Assembly: GCF_038070105.1 (NCBI RefSeq)
Contig: NZ_JBBPBZ010000002.1
Location: 1,232,501 to 1,296,500 of the forward strand
Reading direction: 5' to 3'
Source of the DNA: Methylocystis sp. IM3
GTDB lineage: Bacteria; Pseudomonadota; Alphaproteobacteria; Rhizobiales; Beijerinckiaceae
DNA: 64,000 nucleotides
This document shows, piece after piece, positions 61,466-64,000 of the stretch. Each line of letters begins with the position of its first letter. Within the stretch, counting starts at the first letter, position 1. A program made the position numbers and the translations under genes. Under the pieces are notes generated by a model. The model was not told where the DNA came from and made no database searches. It was given only the letters and a program-made list of their open reading frames with translations.

Positions 61466-61738
61466 TCAGGGGCTGAGAACGTAGATCGGAACGAGGATCA
61501 TGGAGAGCGCGAGCGTCCTGATCGCGAGACCGAGGGGGAAGCCGACGCAGATCCAGTAGACGAGGTTATTCGGAAGGTGCGCCATGTACAGCATGATTTC
61601 GGGCCGCAGGCGCGACATCCAGAGCATGTAGACGGAAATGGCGGCGCTGAGGGCAATGACGAACTCGACGCCATAGCCATGGATCCCCGCGACGATGACG
61701 ACTGCGACGGTCATGCCGAATTTGAGCAGCGTGGCCAT
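61466..61738 (-). CDS. Small integral membrane protein
   Basis: A 90-residue protein with three predicted membrane helices (about 6-20, 23-42, 58-85) and a polar loop (MSRLRPEIMLYMAHLP). The ATG at 61738 has GGAGAGGG about 8 bases upstream, which decides the start over the longer frame. No family is recognised. It is opposite in direction to the small protein at 61928. Confidence 0.6.
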   Translation of the reverse strand: MATLLKFGMTVAVVIVAGIHGYGVEFVIALSAAISVYMLWMSRLRPEIMLYMAHLPNNLVYWICVGFPLGLAIRTLALSMILVPIYVLSP

Positions 61739-61927
61739 GGCGCGCGACCCTCTCCGAGAACGCTTCACCTGAGAGAGATGGGGCAGGGCGGCGCGCAGGC
61801 AATTGGACGCACGAGCCGCTGGCTGCCGCCCTCGCCGCCACAACCGTGACGTAAGGGGGTCAAGTGAACGCCCAATTGAGGCGCTAGGAGCGAGCATCGG
61901 CGCAATGGATGCGCAGGAGGGTTGCGC

Positions 61928-62080
61928 ATGATCGGCAAATTATTGGGCTCGGCGCTGATGCTGCATGGTCTGGAGGCGAATGTCAGCGATTTGCAGGCGC
62001 AAGCCTTATTGCTCGCCGGCGCCTTCTTGATCATTCGCGGCATAAGGCGAAAGGAAGTCAGTCTCGGCCAAAGCGGCTGA
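61928..62080 (+). CDS. 50-residue single-pass membrane protein
   Basis: A short frame with a near-perfect ribosome site (GCAGGAGGG, about 6 bases before ATG 61928). The translation MIGKLLGSALMLHG continues to a hydrophobic helix LLLAGAFLIIRGI followed by a basic stop-transfer (RRKE). It is too short for a family call. The strong ribosome site and clear topology support a real gene. Confidence 0.5.
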   Translation: MIGKLLGSALMLHGLEANVSDLQAQALLLAGAFLIIRGIRRKEVSLGQSG

Positions 62081-62286
62081 TGGAGTCGCCGCCGCCCGAC
62101 CGCCAAGGACAGGCTTTCCAATCGGCTCGCTGTGGAAAAAACAGCGTCCTTTCGGCGCGGGCGGGCGTTGGATATTCAGCCGGGGGCTCTATCTGCCTTC
62201 GTTGCGGGAGATTTGCATGCAGCCTGGCAGGCGCATGCGCCCGCGACAGGCGCAGCCGCGGCTGTCCCAAGCGGAGGGAAACGGGC

Positions 62287-62655
62287 ATGGCCTTCTCTCA
62301 CTTGACGCGCCCGCCGGCCCTTTTTTTAGGGATCGTTTTCGCACTTGCGTCGGCTGACGCCACGCTTGCCCAAAGGCGGATAAATCCGGTTGTTCTCGCG
62401 CCGGTTTCGACCCAGGCGCTGCCCAGGCAGTTCATGCAGGTCGACGGGGCGTTGGCTGCGCCCCTGGACCAATTTTTCGATATGGAGGATTGGCTGCCGC
62501 TGCTGGGAATGCTCGGATTGCTGCCAATCGAAAAGCAGATGGCGCAGCAGAGAGTCGCGCAGGCGTTTCCGGTCGCGTGGCAGGCCTTGTATGAGCGCCG
62601 TCTTTCAAGGGAGCCCCATATGCGCGCGTCGGCCCCGACCGCGGCGCGCCGTTAG
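62287..62655 (+). CDS. Secreted hypothetical protein
   Basis: A 122-residue product with a signal peptide (PALFLGIVFALASADATLAQ) and a hydrophilic mature domain rich in Gln and Leu. GGAGGGAAACGGGC precedes ATG 62287, giving a good ribosome site. The C-terminus (EPHMRASAPTAARR) is disordered-looking. No family is recognised. It lies two genes before copC. Confidence 0.55.
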   Translation: MAFSHLTRPPALFLGIVFALASADATLAQRRINPVVLAPVSTQALPRQFMQVDGALAAPLDQFFDMEDWLPLLGMLGLLPIEKQMAQQRVAQAFPVAWQALYERRLSREPHMRASAPTAARR

Positions 62656-62777
62656 GCGGGCCGCTCGAACGGCGCGGGTTCTGGCGGGCGCGCGACCCCG
62701 CGAGGCATTGCTCCCCTCTCTCGGAATCGGCTAAGCAGCTACGGCTCGGCTCAACCGGGCGGCCGCGGGTCGAAATC

Positions 62778-63134
62778 ATGGGACTGTTCCGACTTGTTAG
62801 CCTCGTCGCGTGCCTCGCCCTCACGGGTGGCGGCGCAGAGGCGCACGCCATCGTGCTGAACTCCACGCCGCGCCCCGACGCGATCGTGTCGGGGCGCGAG
62901 CTCGCCATCGAAATCCGCTTCAACAGCCGGATCGACGCCGGGCGGTCGCATATCAAGCTTTTCGGCCGCGAGGGCGCGGCCGTTTCCCTGCCGCTAGACG
63001 AGTCTGCCTCTGAAGATATGCTGAAGGCGCGGGCCACGGGTCTCGCGCCGGGGAGCTATCGCCTGCATTGGCAGACGCTGAGCCCCGACGGGCATATTTC
63101 GCAAGGCGATATTCCTTTCCGGGTCGACCGCTGA
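62778..63134 (+). CDS. copC: Copper resistance protein CopC
   Basis: Periplasmic copper-binding beta-barrel protein of 118 residues. A signal peptide ends AEA, so the mature protein begins at His23. With Asp104 and His106 in SPDGHISQGD, this leaves the Cu(II) site of CopC (N-terminal His, Asp, His) intact. The Met-rich Cu(I) site of classical CopC is absent, typical of the Cu(II)-only short form. The ATG at 62778 is followed by copD 2 bases after the stop. Confidence 0.93.
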   Translation: MGLFRLVSLVACLALTGGGAEAHAIVLNSTPRPDAIVSGRELAIEIRFNSRIDAGRSHIKLFGREGAAVSLPLDESASEDMLKARATGLAPGSYRLHWQTLSPDGHISQGDIPFRVDR

Positions 63135-63136
63135 CG

Positions 63137-64000
63137 ATGCAGCTTTTCATCGAGATCTACGGCTTTCTCAGTGTGGTGCTGCGCGGGTTCATCCTCGCCG
63201 CGCAGTCCGTTTCGGTCGGCGGGCTCGCCTTTCTGCTGCTGCTAGTCTGGCCGCTCGCCGATGCGCTCGGCCCCTCGGGCGCTGTGCTGGAGCGCCGCGC
63301 TTTGCGGCTCGTCTTTCTGTCGGCCTGCGGTCTCGTCGCCGCGGAGGCGCTGGCGGCGGCCTCGCTCACGCTGATGCTCGCCGGCACGCTCGATATTCCC
63401 GTCCGCGAGGCGGCTGAGGCGCGCGCCGTCGCGGTCGATCTCATGGCGGCGCTTCTCGGCGCCGTCGTCGCCCTCTCGGCCTGGCGCGGCCGGCGCGGGG
63501 GCGTGGCGATCCGCTCGGCGGCGCCGGTGCTGGCGGCGCTGCTCATTGGCGTGCAGGCGGGCGCGACCCATGCCGTCAGCCAGTTCGAAGGCGCCCTCGC
63601 GCTCGCTGGCGCGGAACTGCTCCACATGGGCGGCGCGGCGGTCTGGATCGGCGGCATTCCTTATTTTCTCATGGCGCTGACCGACGTGGCCGATCCCCGC
63701 GCCCGCGCCGAGATTGCAAGCCGCTTCTCGGTGATGGCCGCGGGCGCCGTCGCCGCGCTGCTCGCCGGCGGACTTCTGATGGCGGCCTATTACGTCGGCG
63801 CGCCGGAGGCCCTGTATGGCGCCTCTTATGGCGTCATGCTCAGCGCCAAGATCGTCCTGTTCCTGGGGCTGCTGTTTCTCGGCGGGCTCAATTTCCTCGC
63901 CGTGCGCAAGCTCAGGAACGAGCCGGCCGGACCGCTGCTGCGCACGCGGCGCTTCGCCGAGACGGAGATCGGGGTCGGCCTGACGGTGATCTTCTGCGCC
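63137..64000 (+). CDS. copD: CopD family copper-import membrane protein (3' end outside window)
   Basis: Polytopic membrane protein, 288 residues visible, in frame to the window edge without a stop. Multiple helices are clear and the CopD-type motif LLHMGGAAVWIGGIPYF lies near residues 161-177. With CopC this pair is thought to bring copper into the cell or membrane, which matters in methanotrophs where copper loads particulate methane monooxygenase, though no pmo gene is in this window. The ATG at 63137 follows copC directly. Confidence 0.9.
   Translation, partial: MQLFIEIYGFLSVVLRGFILAAQSVSVGGLAFLLLLVWPLADALGPSGAVLERRALRLVFLSACGLVAAEALAAASLTLMLAGTLDIPVREAAEARAVAVDLMAALLGAVVALSAWRGRRGGVAIRSAAPVLAALLIGVQAGATHAVSQFEGALALAGAELLHMGGAAVWIGGIPYFLMALTDVADPRARAEIASRFSVMAAGAVAALLAGGLLMAAYYVGAPEALYGASYGVMLSAKIVLFLGLLFLGGLNFLAVRKLRNEPAGPLLRTRRFAETEIGVGLTVIFCA

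Overview
The window is a GC-rich, densely coding stretch of an alphaproteobacterial chromosome. The gene set and order point to the Hyphomicrobiales (Rhizobiales): ahcY next to a DivL-type kinase with tyrosine in place of the phospho-histidine, a TsaE/AmgK-like fusion followed by a MurU-like gene and addB-addA, a complete 14-gene nuo operon ending nuoN-birA-rnj, and an ATP12-family F1 assembly factor. The CopC/CopD pair and the overall style would fit a methanotroph of the Methylocystis/Methylosinus type, but no methane-oxidation gene is present, so that is inference only. No tRNA, rRNA, insertion sequence, prophage or CRISPR array was seen.

Layout. 1-1209: 3' end of a SulP transporter. 1.3-14.5 kb: ahcY with a candidate operator, then divL, tsaE-amgK, murU-like, addB and addA, mostly overlapping or nearly touching. 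14.5-21.6 kb, minus strand: AI-2E-type permease, a secreted hypothetical protein, pnp, rpsO, a sodium:solute symporter and a frameshifted PNPOx-like gene. 21.7-23.7 kb: an RluC/D-type pseudouridine synthase and ATP12. 23.9-38.9 kb: nuoABCDEFGHIJKLMN with a DUF2059 secreted protein between nuoC and nuoD, followed by birA and rnj (to 41.4 kb).

41.4-43.8 kb is the clearest accessory segment: a C5-cytosine methyltransferase, a lower-GC PD-(D/E)XK protein that is probably its restriction endonuclease, and a Vsr mismatch endonuclease. After it come efp, epmA and epmB, the EF-P lysylation set (44.3-47.6 kb). Then a large MscS-type channel, gltX, gltA, a YcjX-family ATPase, dodecin, a phasin-like protein, rplS, a VOC protein with an Rsm22-family methyltransferase, leuC, a zincin-like metallopeptidase and a small-molecule methyltransferase. 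The last 3 kb holds several unassigned small, membrane or secreted proteins and ends in copC and a copD cut by the window edge.

Functional themes: respiration (nuo, ATP12, citrate synthase), translation and RNA turnover (pnp, rpsO, rnj, efp/epmAB, rplS, gltX, TsaE, Rlu, Rsm22), DNA repair and defence (addAB, RM-Vsr), cell-cycle signalling (DivL), peptidoglycan-sugar salvage (AmgK/MurU-like) and copper handling (CopCD). The candidates most worth follow-up are the RM-Vsr cassette with its 95-bp gene overlap and 8-A run, the DUF2059 protein inside nuo, the frameshifted PNPOx gene, and the small-protein cluster before copCD.
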